Notes: a model not told the origin generated them from the letters alone. A stretch of 52,656 nucleotides of DNA from Deltaproteobacteria bacterium (GCA_019308525.1 JAFDIC010000001.1:1-52656); one strand, 5' to 3'. Numbered from the stretch's first letter, positions 24,934 through 33,946 are shown. A program made the numbers and translations.

Positions 24934-25814
24934 TACTCAATGTTCTGGATCTGCTCCCTGATCTTTTCCAATTCCGACTTGATCTCCACCGTCCTGATGG
25001 AAATAGAGGAGTCAGGGGACTTTGAGCTGATCGTATTCACCTCCCTGTTTATCTCCTGGATTAGGAAGTCCAGCCTCCTTCCAATAGCATCATCTACCCT
25101 GGTATATTTGCGAAATTGATCGAGGTGACTCCTGACTCTAACAATTTCCTCGGTAATATCGGCTCGTTCAGCCAGAAGGGCTACTTCCTGGAGAAGTCGA
25201 TTCTCATCAATTTCAACATCCTCGGATATCCTTCTCATCTTTTCCTTCAGTTTCCTCCAATACTCCTCGTGCATGCGCGACGCTGTCCCCTCAATCTCAT
25301 CAAGGAGTTCTTGGATCCGGGATAGCCTCTTCACAATGTCTTCCTCAATTGCCGCTCCCTCCGTCACCCGCATGCTTTCGTGGGAATCCAGGGCGATTCT
25401 CAAGGCTTCACTAAGACATGGTCTTATGGAGTCCAGGTCCAGCTCCTGTGGTTTCATGACTACCACGTCTTTCATCTGGATGAGGGATTCAGCAGAGACC
25501 TTGCGTTCAAGACCGAACTCCTCACTCAGCCTTTTCAGGATTCCCATGTAAGACTTCACGAGTGGGACGTTGAGTTCCAGGGTATATTCGTCTTCGGTTC
25601 CGTTTCTCTCTATTTGCAAGAACACTTCTATCCGTCCGCGTCTCATCCTTTCGGCTACCTGGGATCGGATCTCCTCTTCCAGGGTCTGCAAGGATCTCGG
25701 AATTCTAACGATTATGTCCCTGTAGCGGTTGTTCACTGACTTGATTTCAGCCACAACACGTCTTTCAGCCTCAGCATATTCGCCCCGGCCGTAAGCTGTC
25801 ATACTCCTTATCAA
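24933..25814 (-). CDS. YicC family protein (putative endoribonuclease)
   Basis: About 293 aa, the normal length. YicC proteins of this family have been assigned endoribonuclease activity. The N-terminal SMTAYGRGE with EIKSVNNRYRDI and the C-terminal RRLDFLIQEINREVNT followed by VEIKSELEKIREQIQNIE are the family signatures. The chosen start is the TTG at 25814, which gives the family-typical (M)IRSMTAYG beginning and has AAGGAG 9 nt upstream; an ATG at 25850 lies in frame further out. The stop codon falls in the terminal repeat of the MITE-like element. It shares an operon with the DUF4416 gene upstream. Confidence 0.87.
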   Translation of the reverse strand: MIRSMTAYGRGEYAEAERRVVAEIKSVNNRYRDIIVRIPRSLQTLEEEIRSQVAERMRRGRIEVFLQIERNGTEDEYTLELNVPLVKSYMGILKRLSEEFGLERKVSAESLIQMKDVVVMKPQELDLDSIRPCLSEALRIALDSHESMRVTEGAAIEEDIVKRLSRIQELLDEIEGTASRMHEEYWRKLKEKMRRISEDVEIDENRLLQEVALLAERADITEEIVRVRSHLDQFRKYTRVDDAIGRRLDFLIQEINREVNTISSKSPDSSISIRTVEIKSELEKIREQIQNIE

Positions 25815-25857
25815 TGTCTCGTTCTCCTTTACTCCGCGTTTTTCTTGCATGGTCTAA

Positions 25858-26388
25858 TCAGCAGGCGGACTTCAACTCTTGCTTGTATCTCTCCCTGACC
25901 AGATTGAAATATTCAATGACCTGAGAATCAGCATAATCCCTGTATGTCCATTCGAGCGGGGTGAAGGTGCCCCGCCGGAAGACCAGTGTAAGATCCCCAT
26001 AAATGCCCCTTGTGAGGTATATGCGGTGTGTATAGTTTTTCCCCGTGGCCAGGATCATCCTCTCAAGGGCTATATATCCCGGGTCAATATTGACCGTCCT
26101 CCTGTCTCCTACCCTGAATTCCGCTTCGAGGTCGTTGGTCTTCAACTTTATTTCAACAATGTCATCCGGTCTGACGAGATTCCGGAATGAGAGGAATCGG
26201 CGCTGGAGCGGCCATCCCATTTCCTTCTCATAATATCTGGTGCGGTCAAATGGCAGTAAAGGGCTCCTCCAGTCCACGGGCCCGAATAGATCCTCCATCC
26301 TTGCGATGGCCGCGTCAATCAATTGCTCCTGGGCCGAGAATATGCTCGATATGAGTTTAACGTCCCTGGCCTGCCCCGGTTTACTCAT
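25858..26388 (-). CDS. DUF4416 family protein
   Basis: 176 aa, soluble. I recognise it as DUF4416, a family frequent in Desulfobacterota and some other anaerobes and often placed near ugd or gmk. Conserved blocks include FDRTRYYEKEMGWPLQRRF, the VNIDPGYIALERMILATGKN stretch and HRIYLTRGIYGDLTLVFRRG. No catalytic motif is obvious and the function is unknown. Its start ATG overlaps the end of ugd by 8 nt (ATGAGTAA), which implies translational coupling. Confidence 0.82.
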   Translation of the reverse strand: MSKPGQARDVKLISSIFSAQEQLIDAAIARMEDLFGPVDWRSPLLPFDRTRYYEKEMGWPLQRRFLSFRNLVRPDDIVEIKLKTNDLEAEFRVGDRRTVNIDPGYIALERMILATGKNYTHRIYLTRGIYGDLTLVFRRGTFTPLEWTYRDYADSQVIEYFNLVRERYKQELKSAC

Positions 26389-27688
26389 GGGTCCTGCCCA
26401 CGCAGTGGTAGTTGAAGCCCATATCCTTCATTCTGCTGGGCTCATAGATATTCCTGAAGTCTATCACCGTGGGTAACCTGAGGAGAGATTTCACCCTTGA
26501 CCAATCCAGGAACCGAAACTGGTTCCATTCCGTTATTATGAGCAGGGCATCAGCGCCCATTGCCACATCGTAGATATCTTGGACAAACGTAACATCTCTT
26601 AGTATCTTTCTTGCATTCTCCATGCCGGCGGGATCAAACGCCGATATCTTTGCTCCCTTTTTTTGAAGTTCCTCTATTATCTTTATGGCGGGAGACTCCC
26701 TGATATCATCTGTATTGGGTTTAAAGGTCAGTCCCAAGACGCCCAGTTGCTTACCCTCCAGAGCACCCACGACCTTTTTCACCTTGTTCACCATCCTCCT
26801 GTACTGCTTCTCATTGACTTCTATCACGGATTTGACAATTCTGAATTGGTACCCGTGAGTCTCGGCGAGCTTTACTATGGCTCTCGTGTCCTTCGGGAAA
26901 CAGGAGCCCCCGTAACCAGGGCCGGGATGCAGGAACTTCTGGCCTATCCTTCCATCCAGTCCCATCCCTTTGGCTACCTGATGAACGTCTGCTCCCACCA
27001 GTTCGCAGATGTTTGCCATCTCATTGATAAAGGAAATCTTTGTCGCCAAAAAGGCGTTGGATGCATACTTGATCATCTCCGCCGTTTCCACATTTGTGAT
27101 TATAAACGGGGTTTCAATGAGGTAAAGGGGAGAGTAAAGGTCTTTCATTATGGCCTTTGCCTGCTCGCTGTCTGTCCCTATGATAACCCGGTTTGGACGA
27201 AGAAAGTCCTCTATGGCCGAGCCTTCCCTCAAGAACTCGGGGTTGGAGACGACATCAAATGCGATCTTCTCCTTCTGGTTTTTCGCAATGATCTCCTTTA
27301 TCTCTTTCCCGGTCCCTACCGGCACGGTGCTCTTGGTCACTATTATCTTGTACCCCTTCATCAGTTCGCCAATTGTCTTTGCAACCTGGTATACGTACTC
27401 AAGATTTGCAAAACCCGAGCTGTCCGATGGCGTCCCCACGGCAATGAATATGACGAGGCTCTTTTCAACCGCCTCTGCCACGTCGACTGTGAAATGCAGC
27501 CTGCCGGCAGACTGGTTCCGCCTGACCATCTCCTCCAGTCCAGGTTCAAAGATAGGAATCCTGTTCTTCTTAAGGGACTCGATCCTTTCTTCGTCCTTAT
27601 CCACGCATATCACGCTGTTACCGAACTCCGCAAAACAGGTACCGGTCACCAGGCCAACATAGCCTACTCCCACAATGCAAATATTCAT
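26381..27688 (-). CDS. ugd: UDP-glucose 6-dehydrogenase
   Basis: 435 aa. It oxidises UDP-glucose twice with NAD+ to UDP-glucuronate, the precursor of capsule sugars and, through ArnA, of 4-amino-arabinose. The NAD fold GVGYVGLVTG starts at residue 6, the catalytic Cys is in GGSCFPKDT near residue 260, and LGLTFKPNTDDIRES marks the UDP-binding half. The ATG has GGGAGGAG immediately upstream. It sits 17 nt after the heptose kinase gene, so LPS/polysaccharide sugar supply is the theme of this part of the cluster. It is the only gene here that can feed the arn genes at 45.7-51.4 kb. Confidence 0.94.
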   Translation of the reverse strand: MNICIVGVGYVGLVTGTCFAEFGNSVICVDKDEERIESLKKNRIPIFEPGLEEMVRRNQSAGRLHFTVDVAEAVEKSLVIFIAVGTPSDSSGFANLEYVYQVAKTIGELMKGYKIIVTKSTVPVGTGKEIKEIIAKNQKEKIAFDVVSNPEFLREGSAIEDFLRPNRVIIGTDSEQAKAIMKDLYSPLYLIETPFIITNVETAEMIKYASNAFLATKISFINEMANICELVGADVHQVAKGMGLDGRIGQKFLHPGPGYGGSCFPKDTRAIVKLAETHGYQFRIVKSVIEVNEKQYRRMVNKVKKVVGALEGKQLGVLGLTFKPNTDDIRESPAIKIIEELQKKGAKISAFDPAGMENARKILRDVTFVQDIYDVAMGADALLIITEWNQFRFLDWSRVKSLLRLPTVIDFRNIYEPSRMKDMGFNYHCVGRTHE

Positions 27689-27705
27689 CTCCTCCCTCTC
27701 CTGGC

Positions 27706-28719
27706 TTACCTTCTCTGGTTATAGATGGCTTCTAAAAGCTCTTCCCTCCTTACCGTCGAAGTGCCCACTTCCCCTACCACGATTCCCGCGGCGAAATTGG
27801 ACAGCAGTGCTGCCACCTTCAGGTCCATGCCGGAAGCAAGCCCGAGGCAAAAGGTGGAAATCACCGTATCACCAGCGCCAGTCACATCAAAAACCTTCTT
27901 GGCAACCGTTGAGATGTGGCTGATTTCTCCGCCGTTTTCAAACAGGGTCATGCCGTCCTTCCCCTGGGTGATCAATACTGATCGACAATCCAGCTCCCGA
28001 AGCATGTGCCTTCCAGCCCTTATCAGGGAATCCTCATCCTCTATGTCTATCCTGCAAAAGGCCCCTGCCTCGTGATGGTTTGGAGTTATTACGTCTATTC
28101 CCCTGTAAAACTCGAAGTTATCCGTCTTGGGGTCAACCGCAATGATGACGTCCCTGTTCTCCACCAGGCCCCTTATGCCCTTCATTACTTCCCCTGTGAC
28201 GACGCCTTTTCCGTAATCAGCAACAATAATGGCATCCAGCTCGTTGAGGTTATCTTCTATGAAACTCAAGATCCTTCCGACGCTTTCCCCTTCCAAACTC
28301 CTTCGGTCTTCACGATCAAACCTTACAACTTGCTGGTTTTGCGCAACGACCCTGGTCTTTATACTCGATTTCCTGCCAGGGACCCTGATGATGCCGTCAG
28401 TTCTCAGACCCAGGCGACCTATCTCCCCGATGATTTCCTCCCCCGTGATGTCCTCGCCCACGACACCACATAGCAGGGGGCGACCCCCTAGAGAAAATAT
28501 GTTGTTTATCACATTGGCGGCACCGCCCAGCAGCTTGGTCTCCTCTTTGACTTCCACCACTGGCACCGGGGCCTCCGGGGATATACGAGAGACATTTCCC
28601 CATACATATTCATCCATTATTATGTCTCCGACTACCAGGATATTGGTAGCAGGGAACCTGCTCATATGTCGCCTAACTTCGTCAACGTTAATGCCTGTAG
28701 GCTTCAATTCCCTAATCAT
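27706..28719 (-). CDS. rfaE1: D-glycero-beta-D-manno-heptose-7-phosphate kinase (HldE N-domain / RfaE1 type)
   Basis: PfkB/ribokinase-fold protein of about 337 aa: ISPEAPVPVVEV near residue 55, GGAANVINN for substrate binding and DVTGAGDTV with the catalytic Asp near the C-terminus. It matches the kinase half of HldE, making heptose-1,7-bisphosphate for LPS inner core; the nucleotidyltransferase half (RfaE2) is not fused to it. The frame opens with TTG at 28725 and I chose the ATG at 28719; no strong ribosome site marks either. It is the first gene of the seven-gene minus-strand cluster ending with the SPOUT methyltransferase. Confidence 0.88.
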   Translation of the reverse strand: MIRELKPTGINVDEVRRHMSRFPATNILVVGDIIMDEYVWGNVSRISPEAPVPVVEVKEETKLLGGAANVINNIFSLGGRPLLCGVVGEDITGEEIIGEIGRLGLRTDGIIRVPGRKSSIKTRVVAQNQQVVRFDREDRRSLEGESVGRILSFIEDNLNELDAIIVADYGKGVVTGEVMKGIRGLVENRDVIIAVDPKTDNFEFYRGIDVITPNHHEAGAFCRIDIEDEDSLIRAGRHMLRELDCRSVLITQGKDGMTLFENGGEISHISTVAKKVFDVTGAGDTVISTFCLGLASGMDLKVAALLSNFAAGIVVGEVGTSTVRREELLEAIYNQRR

Positions 28720-28889
28720 ACTCAATTCAGCTATCCTATGGCCTTTTCCTAGTCAATTTGGTGTATTTTACCTTAGCATCATTTTGCCGGATTTTCCAGT
28801 GAAATCAAAATGGGGCTGCGCGGGGAAGCTGAATTGCCTCCTCCCACTTCCGTACCCATGGGAAACAAGCACTTTAAAGGACATCCGTA

Positions 28890-28916
28890 TTGACTTTTAC
28901 CCTCTTCTTTTATAAA
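28890..28916 (+). promoter_or_regulatory. Promoter of the trkA-trkH operon
   Basis: TTGACT (28890) and TATAAA (28911) are 15 bp apart, with the start expected near 28923. This excludes the ATG at 28918 as a sensible start for trkA and supports the GTG at 28984. Confidence 0.5.
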
Positions 28917-28983
28917 CATGGCCAATCAGTCTGAAGGGGCCGGGGACACCCGGATCTTTAGAAAGACCATCAGGAGTGGAGTC

Positions 28984-30342
28984 GTGAAGATCATCATTGT
29001 GGGCGCGGGGGATGTGGGCTACCATATCGCCCAAAAGCTTTCTGAGGAAAACCAGGAAGTCTTCCTTATTGACAAGGATCCGGAAAAGATAAGAAGGATC
29101 CTGGAGAACCTGGATGTCCAGGCCATCCAGGGGTCAGGAACCAGCCCGGGGATACTCAAGGCGGCCGGCGCAAAGGATGCGGACCTCCTTGTAGCAGCCA
29201 CGGACAGCGACGAGGTAAACATTCTGGCCTGCCTCCTTGCCCGCATCATGAACCAATACATCCTAAAGGTAGCCCGTATCCGGAATCCTGAGTACCTTCA
29301 GGAAAAGGATCTTTTCAGTTCCGGCCTGCTGGGCATCGACCAGATAATCAATCCAGAGTCTTTCATGGTCGAGACCATCATGAACCTCATGATCTTCCCG
29401 GGCTCATCCGACGTCATAGAATTTGTTGATGGTAGGGTCAAGTTGATAGGTATCACCATCAAACCTGATTCACCATTCGCCGGGAAACAGCTCCTCTCTA
29501 TCAAGGGTCTCGAGGGCAAGATGCTGGTTGGTGCCATAGTGAGGGGCGAACAGGTCATAATCCCACATGGTGAGGATACCATACAGGCTGATGATCTTGT
29601 CTATGTGGTTGTACGGGGGAATGAGCTTTCAGAAATCTATGGGATACTGAACACAAAGGATGAAGAGCTCAGGAGGGTGATAATAGTGGGGGGAGGTCAG
29701 ACAGGTACCGCTCTTGCGACCGCCCTGGACCGGACAAAGATCAACGCCAAGATCATTGAAAAGGACAGCGAAAGGTGTACGGCCCTGGCCGAGAAACTGG
29801 AAAGGGTAATCGTCATAAACGGGGATGGAACGGATAAGAACTTGCTTGAAGAGGAAAACATACGCGATGCCGACTTTATCGTTGCCATCACCGGTGACGA
29901 AGAGAGCAATGTACTTATATCCCTGCTCGGCAAGGGCCTGGGTGCAAAGAAAAACATCACCAGGATAGATAAACTGAGTTATATTCCTCTCGTTTCGGCG
30001 ATAGGGATTGATACGGTGGTCAGCTCAAGGCTTTCGGCGATCAGGGCGATACTCCAGTATATCAGGAAGGGGAAGATAATTTCTGTAGCGCCTCTTAAGG
30101 GGGAGCACGCCGAGGCCATCGAGGCAGAGGCCTTGGAAACCTCTGATATCGTCAACGTACCCTTGTACAGGGTCAAGTTTCCAAAGGGAGCCCTGGTTGG
30201 AGCCATTGTCCGAGGTGAAGATATCATCATTCCCCGAGGCGACAGCGTTATCAGGCCCAAGGATCGCTTGATAATTTTCGCCCTACAAAAGGTGATCCCG
30301 AAACTGGAGAAGCTGCTTACGGTCAAACTGGAATACTTCTGA
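28984..30342 (+). CDS. trkA: Trk potassium uptake system NAD-binding protein TrkA
   Basis: About 452 aa, a peripheral regulatory subunit that binds NAD(H) and gates the TrkH channel. Two RCK units are visible: the first Rossmann motif IIIVGAGDVGYHIA at the N-terminus and the second VIIVGGGQTGTALA near residue 230, each followed by a TrkA-C domain (GAIVRGEQVIIP and GAIVRGEDIIIP are matching pieces). The frame reaches back to 28918, but the GTG at 28984 has AGGAG 7 nt upstream and gives the typical length. Its stop overlaps the trkH start in TGATG. Confidence 0.93.
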   Translation: MKIIIVGAGDVGYHIAQKLSEENQEVFLIDKDPEKIRRILENLDVQAIQGSGTSPGILKAAGAKDADLLVAATDSDEVNILACLLARIMNQYILKVARIRNPEYLQEKDLFSSGLLGIDQIINPESFMVETIMNLMIFPGSSDVIEFVDGRVKLIGITIKPDSPFAGKQLLSIKGLEGKMLVGAIVRGEQVIIPHGEDTIQADDLVYVVVRGNELSEIYGILNTKDEELRRVIIVGGGQTGTALATALDRTKINAKIIEKDSERCTALAEKLERVIVINGDGTDKNLLEEENIRDADFIVAITGDEESNVLISLLGKGLGAKKNITRIDKLSYIPLVSAIGIDTVVSSRLSAIRAILQYIRKGKIISVAPLKGEHAEAIEAEALETSDIVNVPLYRVKFPKGALVGAIVRGEDIIIPRGDSVIRPKDRLIIFALQKVIPKLEKLLTVKLEYF

Positions 30343-31790
30343 TGCACACCCATTCCGTGATACGCTTTATTGGAATCCTGGTGTTCTTCCTCGGCCTTTC
30401 CATGGCCTTTCCCTTCCTCGTATCCGTGGCTTATGGGGAGCCCGACTCCATGCCCCTCCTCTATTCCATGATTATTGCCATGGCCATCGGCACTTTTCTT
30501 TACCTGGCAGCCAAGAAGGACGAAGTAAAATCCCTCGGCCATCGTGACGGAGTGGCCATCGTGACTTTTGGTTGGATAGCAGCGGGATTTGTAGGTGCCA
30601 TCCCCTATGTGGTCTCCGGTGCCATACCGGACTTCACCAATGCCTATTTTGAATCCCTCTCAGGCTTCACCACGACCGGAGCCTCCATACTCCAGAACAT
30701 CGAGGGGCTCCCAAAGGGTCTCCTCATGTGGAGGAGCATAACCCAGTGGTTCGGCGGAATGGGGATCATTGTGCTTTCGATTGCTATCCTGCCCTTCCTG
30801 GGTGTAGGGGGCATGCAGCTGTACAAGGCAGAGGTACCGAGCCCCGTTGTGGATAAGCTGAAACCCAGGATATCGGACACAGCGAAAACACTCTGGAAAG
30901 TGTATATCCTCATCACTGCCCTAGAGATCCTCTTCCTGTTCCTCGGCGGAATGCCTATCTTTGAAGCGGTAGCCCATGCCTTCTGTACAATGCCTACAGG
31001 AGGGTTTTCCCCCAAGAACGCCAGCATCGCCCATTACAATAACCCCTATTTCGACACCGTTGTGATTGTCTTCATGATCGTTGCAGGAATCAATTTTTCC
31101 CTCCATTACAAGTTACTCAGGGGCGATCTCACCATCTTCAGAAAGGACCCGGAGTGCAGGGCCTACCTCACTATCCTACTTGTATTCATCCTGCTGGTCA
31201 CCTTCGATCTTTATGGGACGGTGTATGGATCCCTTGTAAGGGCCTTCAGATATGCGACATTTCAAGTCAGCTCCATCATGACCACAACCGGCTTCGCTAC
31301 GGCCAACTTCGATCAATGGCCGACCCTTTCCAAGAAGGTCTTGGTATTGTGCATGTTTCTTGGTGCCATGGCGGGTTCTACGGGAGGCGGCATAAAGACC
31401 ATAAGACTCGTCTTGCTTGCCAAGCACGCATACCAGGAGGTATTTCGCATCATTCACCCGCACGCCATCACCACCGTTAAGCTCGGCAGAAAGGTAGTAC
31501 CACCGGAAGTGTTGAGCGGTATCTGGGGATTCTTTATCCTGTACCTGGTCATCTTCGTGATCTCCCTGTTGATCATGGCATCACTGGGCCTGGACCTGGT
31601 CTCGAGCTTTGCCTCGGTTGCGGCATGCATCTTCAACGTGGGGCCTGGGCTGGGAATGGTCGGCCCAACCAAGAACTACATCCTGGTCCCCACCTTGGGG
31701 AAGTGGGTATTGATATTCTGCATGCTTGTCGGCCGGCTGGAGATATACACGGTTGTGGCCCTGTTGATCCCCGAGTACTGGCGCAAGTAA
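30342..31790 (+). CDS. trkH: Trk potassium uptake channel protein TrkH
   Basis: 482 aa polytopic membrane protein with four repeats of the K+ channel MPM unit. The selectivity-filter regions read TTTGASI, MPTGGFS, TTTGFAT and NVGPGLG, all with the Gly needed to line the pore. Hydrophobic segments fill nearly the whole length. The ATG lies inside the trkA stop (TGATG, one-base overlap), so the two subunits are co-translated. No signs of damage. A 28-bp inverted repeat lies downstream. Confidence 0.94.
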   Translation: MHTHSVIRFIGILVFFLGLSMAFPFLVSVAYGEPDSMPLLYSMIIAMAIGTFLYLAAKKDEVKSLGHRDGVAIVTFGWIAAGFVGAIPYVVSGAIPDFTNAYFESLSGFTTTGASILQNIEGLPKGLLMWRSITQWFGGMGIIVLSIAILPFLGVGGMQLYKAEVPSPVVDKLKPRISDTAKTLWKVYILITALEILFLFLGGMPIFEAVAHAFCTMPTGGFSPKNASIAHYNNPYFDTVVIVFMIVAGINFSLHYKLLRGDLTIFRKDPECRAYLTILLVFILLVTFDLYGTVYGSLVRAFRYATFQVSSIMTTTGFATANFDQWPTLSKKVLVLCMFLGAMAGSTGGGIKTIRLVLLAKHAYQEVFRIIHPHAITTVKLGRKVVPPEVLSGIWGFFILYLVIFVISLLIMASLGLDLVSSFASVAACIFNVGPGLGMVGPTKNYILVPTLGKWVLIFCMLVGRLEIYTVVALLIPEYWRK

Positions 31791-32154
31791 GCTTCCATCG
31801 CTCTCCCTGTTGACAGGTTGTTGCCCAAAGCCTGAGTGACGGCGATCAATGCTTCCTGGTGGGTCTTTTCCCAAGGCTCAATCAAATTGCTCCTGGGCAC
31901 TTACAGGGGACCTGACACCTTGTCGAAGGCCACAGTAGCCCCAGAAGATCATCTCGACCGAAGCCTCTATAGCCCTTCTCCTATTGAGGGACCCCTATGA
32001 GGATAATGGGGGCGTGATTACGAGTCAGGAGCGCTATTGAGCCTTGGGAAAAGACCCACCAGGGAGCACTCGTAATAGCCAATCAGCCTTTGGCGAGTGG
32101 AATGTTAGGGGAAGGATAATGCGGATGGCCCCTCTTTTCAATTCCTGTCCCCGC
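31791..32154. other. Intergenic region between the convergent trkH and traB-like genes
   Basis: The only structure I can see in these 364 nt is the long inverted repeat listed at 31855-32063. There is no intact gene and no hairpin followed by a T run on either strand. Confidence 0.5.
31855..32063. repeat. Long perfect inverted repeat (28-bp arms) around 150 nt of non-coding DNA
   Basis: The arms are 31855-31882 and 32036-32063; reading the right arm, it runs ATTGAGCCTTGGGAAAAG and on through ACCCACCAGG, and the left is its exact reverse complement. Weaker complementarity continues inside (GCTCCTG against CAGGAGC) and outside the arms. A second, smaller pair, ATTACGAGT (from about 32017) and ACTCGTAAT (from about 32068), encloses the right arm. 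The enclosed 153 nt contain no gene. This looks like the remains of a non-autonomous mobile element or a bidirectional transcript stop. Confidence 0.7.
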
Positions 32155-33315
32155 TCATGCCAATACTTTGAGCATGAAAGGAATAGCTACGAAGGCGCCC
32201 AAGGCGCTTCCAAGGTTGGTGAAGACTACGACCATCAAGACCCTGGTGACCTTGTTCCTCCAGAATCCCTTGAGGGAGGAGATATCCTCCGGGAGCATTT
32301 CGAAATCCCTGACCTTTGGTTTCCCCACAATGACTTCCACGACTCCAGCCACCCATCCTGCGGCAATCATGGGATTGAGGGACGTCAGGGGAGAGGCCAC
32401 AATGGCCGCGAGAATCGTCAACGGGTGAGCCAGTGCCGCCGCTGCACCCAGCCCGGCAAGCACGCCGTTCGCTATCACCCAGTACTTGACCATGCTTTTG
32501 CCGCTGCCTGCTCCGGCAAAGAAGAACCCCGAGATGATAAGGGCGAGAATGATGACAGGAACGCCCCATTTCAAATAGGATGAAGCCTTTCTCTTCTTTG
32601 GGATTTGATCCAGGTCTTCCAGGTGTATGGCTTTGTCCCAGTACCGCTTTATGCCGGGGACATGCCCCGCCCCTACAACCGCAACGATCCTGTCTCCCGG
32701 GGCATTCCTTATGTTGTAGGCCAGGTATTGATCCCTTTCCTCAATAAGGTATTGCCTTACATCTGGTAACGACTCTCCAATTTCGCTCAGCAGTGCCTCC
32801 AGCACGTCCTTCTTCTTCATCTCTTCAATGTCTTCTTGTTTCAGAGAATCCACCTCCCCGAAAGAGACAATCAACTGGAATAGCAGCTTTATTTTAGTCC
32901 AGAGCCTAATACTCCGCCATGCCCTCGAAAGGGTGACCCGCACATCCCTGTCAGCGAGATGGATTCCGGCACCAACAGCCTCCGCGGCCTGGATGGCCCG
33001 AATCATTTCTTCACCTGGTTTGACGCCCAGCTTCTTCCCTATCTTTTTTTGAAAATATGCCAGTACCATGTTCATTAAAAGCAACGAAGCCTTTTTCTCC
33101 CGCAGGACCGTAAAAAGGTTCGTATCCTGCCACTTGCCCCTGTCCCTGAGGGCCTGGTACCTGGACTGGCAGAGCTCCACGCACACGGTGTCCGGCCTCA
33201 CCCGCTGTATTGTCTCCGCAACAAGGTCCGCGCTTTCCCGGGACACATGGGCGGTACCGATCAGGGTAACAGCCTTGTCTCCAGAAACCAGTTGATGTAA
33301 GTCACTCTCATTCAT
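32155..33315 (-). CDS. TraB/PrgY-family membrane protein
   Basis: 386 aa. The N-terminal two thirds form a TraB domain with the family motifs GTAHVS near residue 20 and VGAGHVPGI near 215, plus VCVELCQSRY. The last third has about four transmembrane helices (VPVIILALIISGFFF, then an alanine-rich helix pair and a final C-terminal helix). The family includes the Enterococcus pheromone-shutdown protein and relatives resembling metalloproteases; in most bacteria its function is unknown. A clear terminator from the cold-shock gene lies upstream, so it should have its own promoter in the region of 33316-33440. Confidence 0.82.
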   Translation of the reverse strand: MNESDLHQLVSGDKAVTLIGTAHVSRESADLVAETIQRVRPDTVCVELCQSRYQALRDRGKWQDTNLFTVLREKKASLLLMNMVLAYFQKKIGKKLGVKPGEEMIRAIQAAEAVGAGIHLADRDVRVTLSRAWRSIRLWTKIKLLFQLIVSFGEVDSLKQEDIEEMKKKDVLEALLSEIGESLPDVRQYLIEERDQYLAYNIRNAPGDRIVAVVGAGHVPGIKRYWDKAIHLEDLDQIPKKRKASSYLKWGVPVIILALIISGFFFAGAGSGKSMVKYWVIANGVLAGLGAAAALAHPLTILAAIVASPLTSLNPMIAAGWVAGVVEVIVGKPKVRDFEMLPEDISSLKGFWRNKVTRVLMVVVFTNLGSALGAFVAIPFMLKVLA

Positions 33316-33444
33316 GTCTTACGAGGCACCTGCTGGATCTTGATCAGAAAGGTGGAGTATTTTTGTTAGAATCGCGACATCCAATCATCCGCCGGGGAGC
33401 ACAAGTGGGCCGACCTGCGACAAAACCCGCCGGGTCCCTGCGCA

Positions 33445-33481
33445 CAAAAAATGCATCCCATCACCGCCGGATGGGATGCAT
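33445..33481 (-). terminator. Rho-independent terminator of the cold-shock gene
   Basis: On the minus strand a perfect 12-bp stem (GATGCATCCCAT arm; 33470-33481 with 33451-33462) closes a 7-nt loop and is followed at once by six T. It starts about 30 nt after the cold-shock stop codon. Confidence 0.9.
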
Positions 33482-33508
33482 CAAGAAAGTTTTGCTCACG
33501 ACGGGCAA

Positions 33509-33709
33509 CTATAACTTGGCTACATTCTTTGCAACTGGGCCCCTGTCACTCTCCTCCAGGTCAAAGGTGACGCGGTCTCCCTCGTTCAGGGTCTTAAACC
33601 CATCCATGTTGATAGAAGAGAAATGCAAAAACACGTCCGGGCCATCTTCCTGGCTGATGAACCCATAACCCTTCTTGGCATCAAACCATTTGACTACTCC
33701 CTCTGTCAA
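33509..33709 (-). CDS. Cold-shock domain protein (CspA family)
   Basis: 66 aa, the exact size of CspA-type RNA chaperones. RNP1 is KGYGFISQ and RNP2 is DVFLHFSSI; the opening [13 protein letters not shown] and the ending [10 protein letters not shown] are canonical. The start is a TTG at 33709 with AGGAGG nine bases upstream; the reading frame continues back to 33889, but that extension is not family-like. It has a predicted promoter at 33840-33868, which gives a leader of about 125 nt, and a strong terminator. Long leaders are usual for cold-shock genes and often form temperature-dependent structures. Confidence 0.93.
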   Translation of the reverse strand: MTEGVVKWFDAKKGYGFISQEDGPDVFLHFSSINMDGFKTLNEGDRVTFDLEESDRGPVAKNVAKL

Positions 33710-33839
33710 GACTTCTATCCTCCTTGAAAAATAAGATATTAAGTCCTCAACGTAGGAATCGGCCCTCATCATGAAAAAGCAGCGAATGCCTTCAAGGGAG
33801 AACACGATGATCCAAGTTAAAAGGACCCAGATGTTTTTA

Positions 33840-33868
33840 ACATAAACTATGGAATCATTAAAGGTCAA
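33840..33868 (-). promoter_or_regulatory. Promoter of the cold-shock gene
   Basis: TTGACC (33868-33863) and TTATGT (33845-33840) are 17 bp apart on the minus strand. Its -35 box lies inside the 13-bp inverted repeat shared with the opposite promoter. Confidence 0.55.
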
Positions 33869-33924
33869 GGGAAAAAGTTCATCATCCACCGGGACACTCT
33901 CACTCCCGGAATTTCCCTTGACCT
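33862..33924. promoter_or_regulatory. Mirror-symmetric element covering two divergent -35 boxes
   Basis: AGGTCAAGGGAAA at 33862-33874 is repeated in perfect inverted form as TTTCCCTTGACCT at 33912-33924. Each copy contains the TTGACC -35 box of one of two divergent promoters, with 37 bp between the copies. Such symmetry would let one regulator, or the same sigma contacts, act on both genes. Confidence 0.6.
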
Positions 33925-33946
33925 CAAGGAATCGGTGCCCTTAAAT
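33918..33946 (+). promoter_or_regulatory. Promoter of the alcohol dehydrogenase gene
   Basis: TTGACC (33918) and TTAAAT (33941) are 17 bp apart on the plus strand. Transcription would start near 33953, leaving a leader of about 155 nt before the ATG at 34107. Confidence 0.55.
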
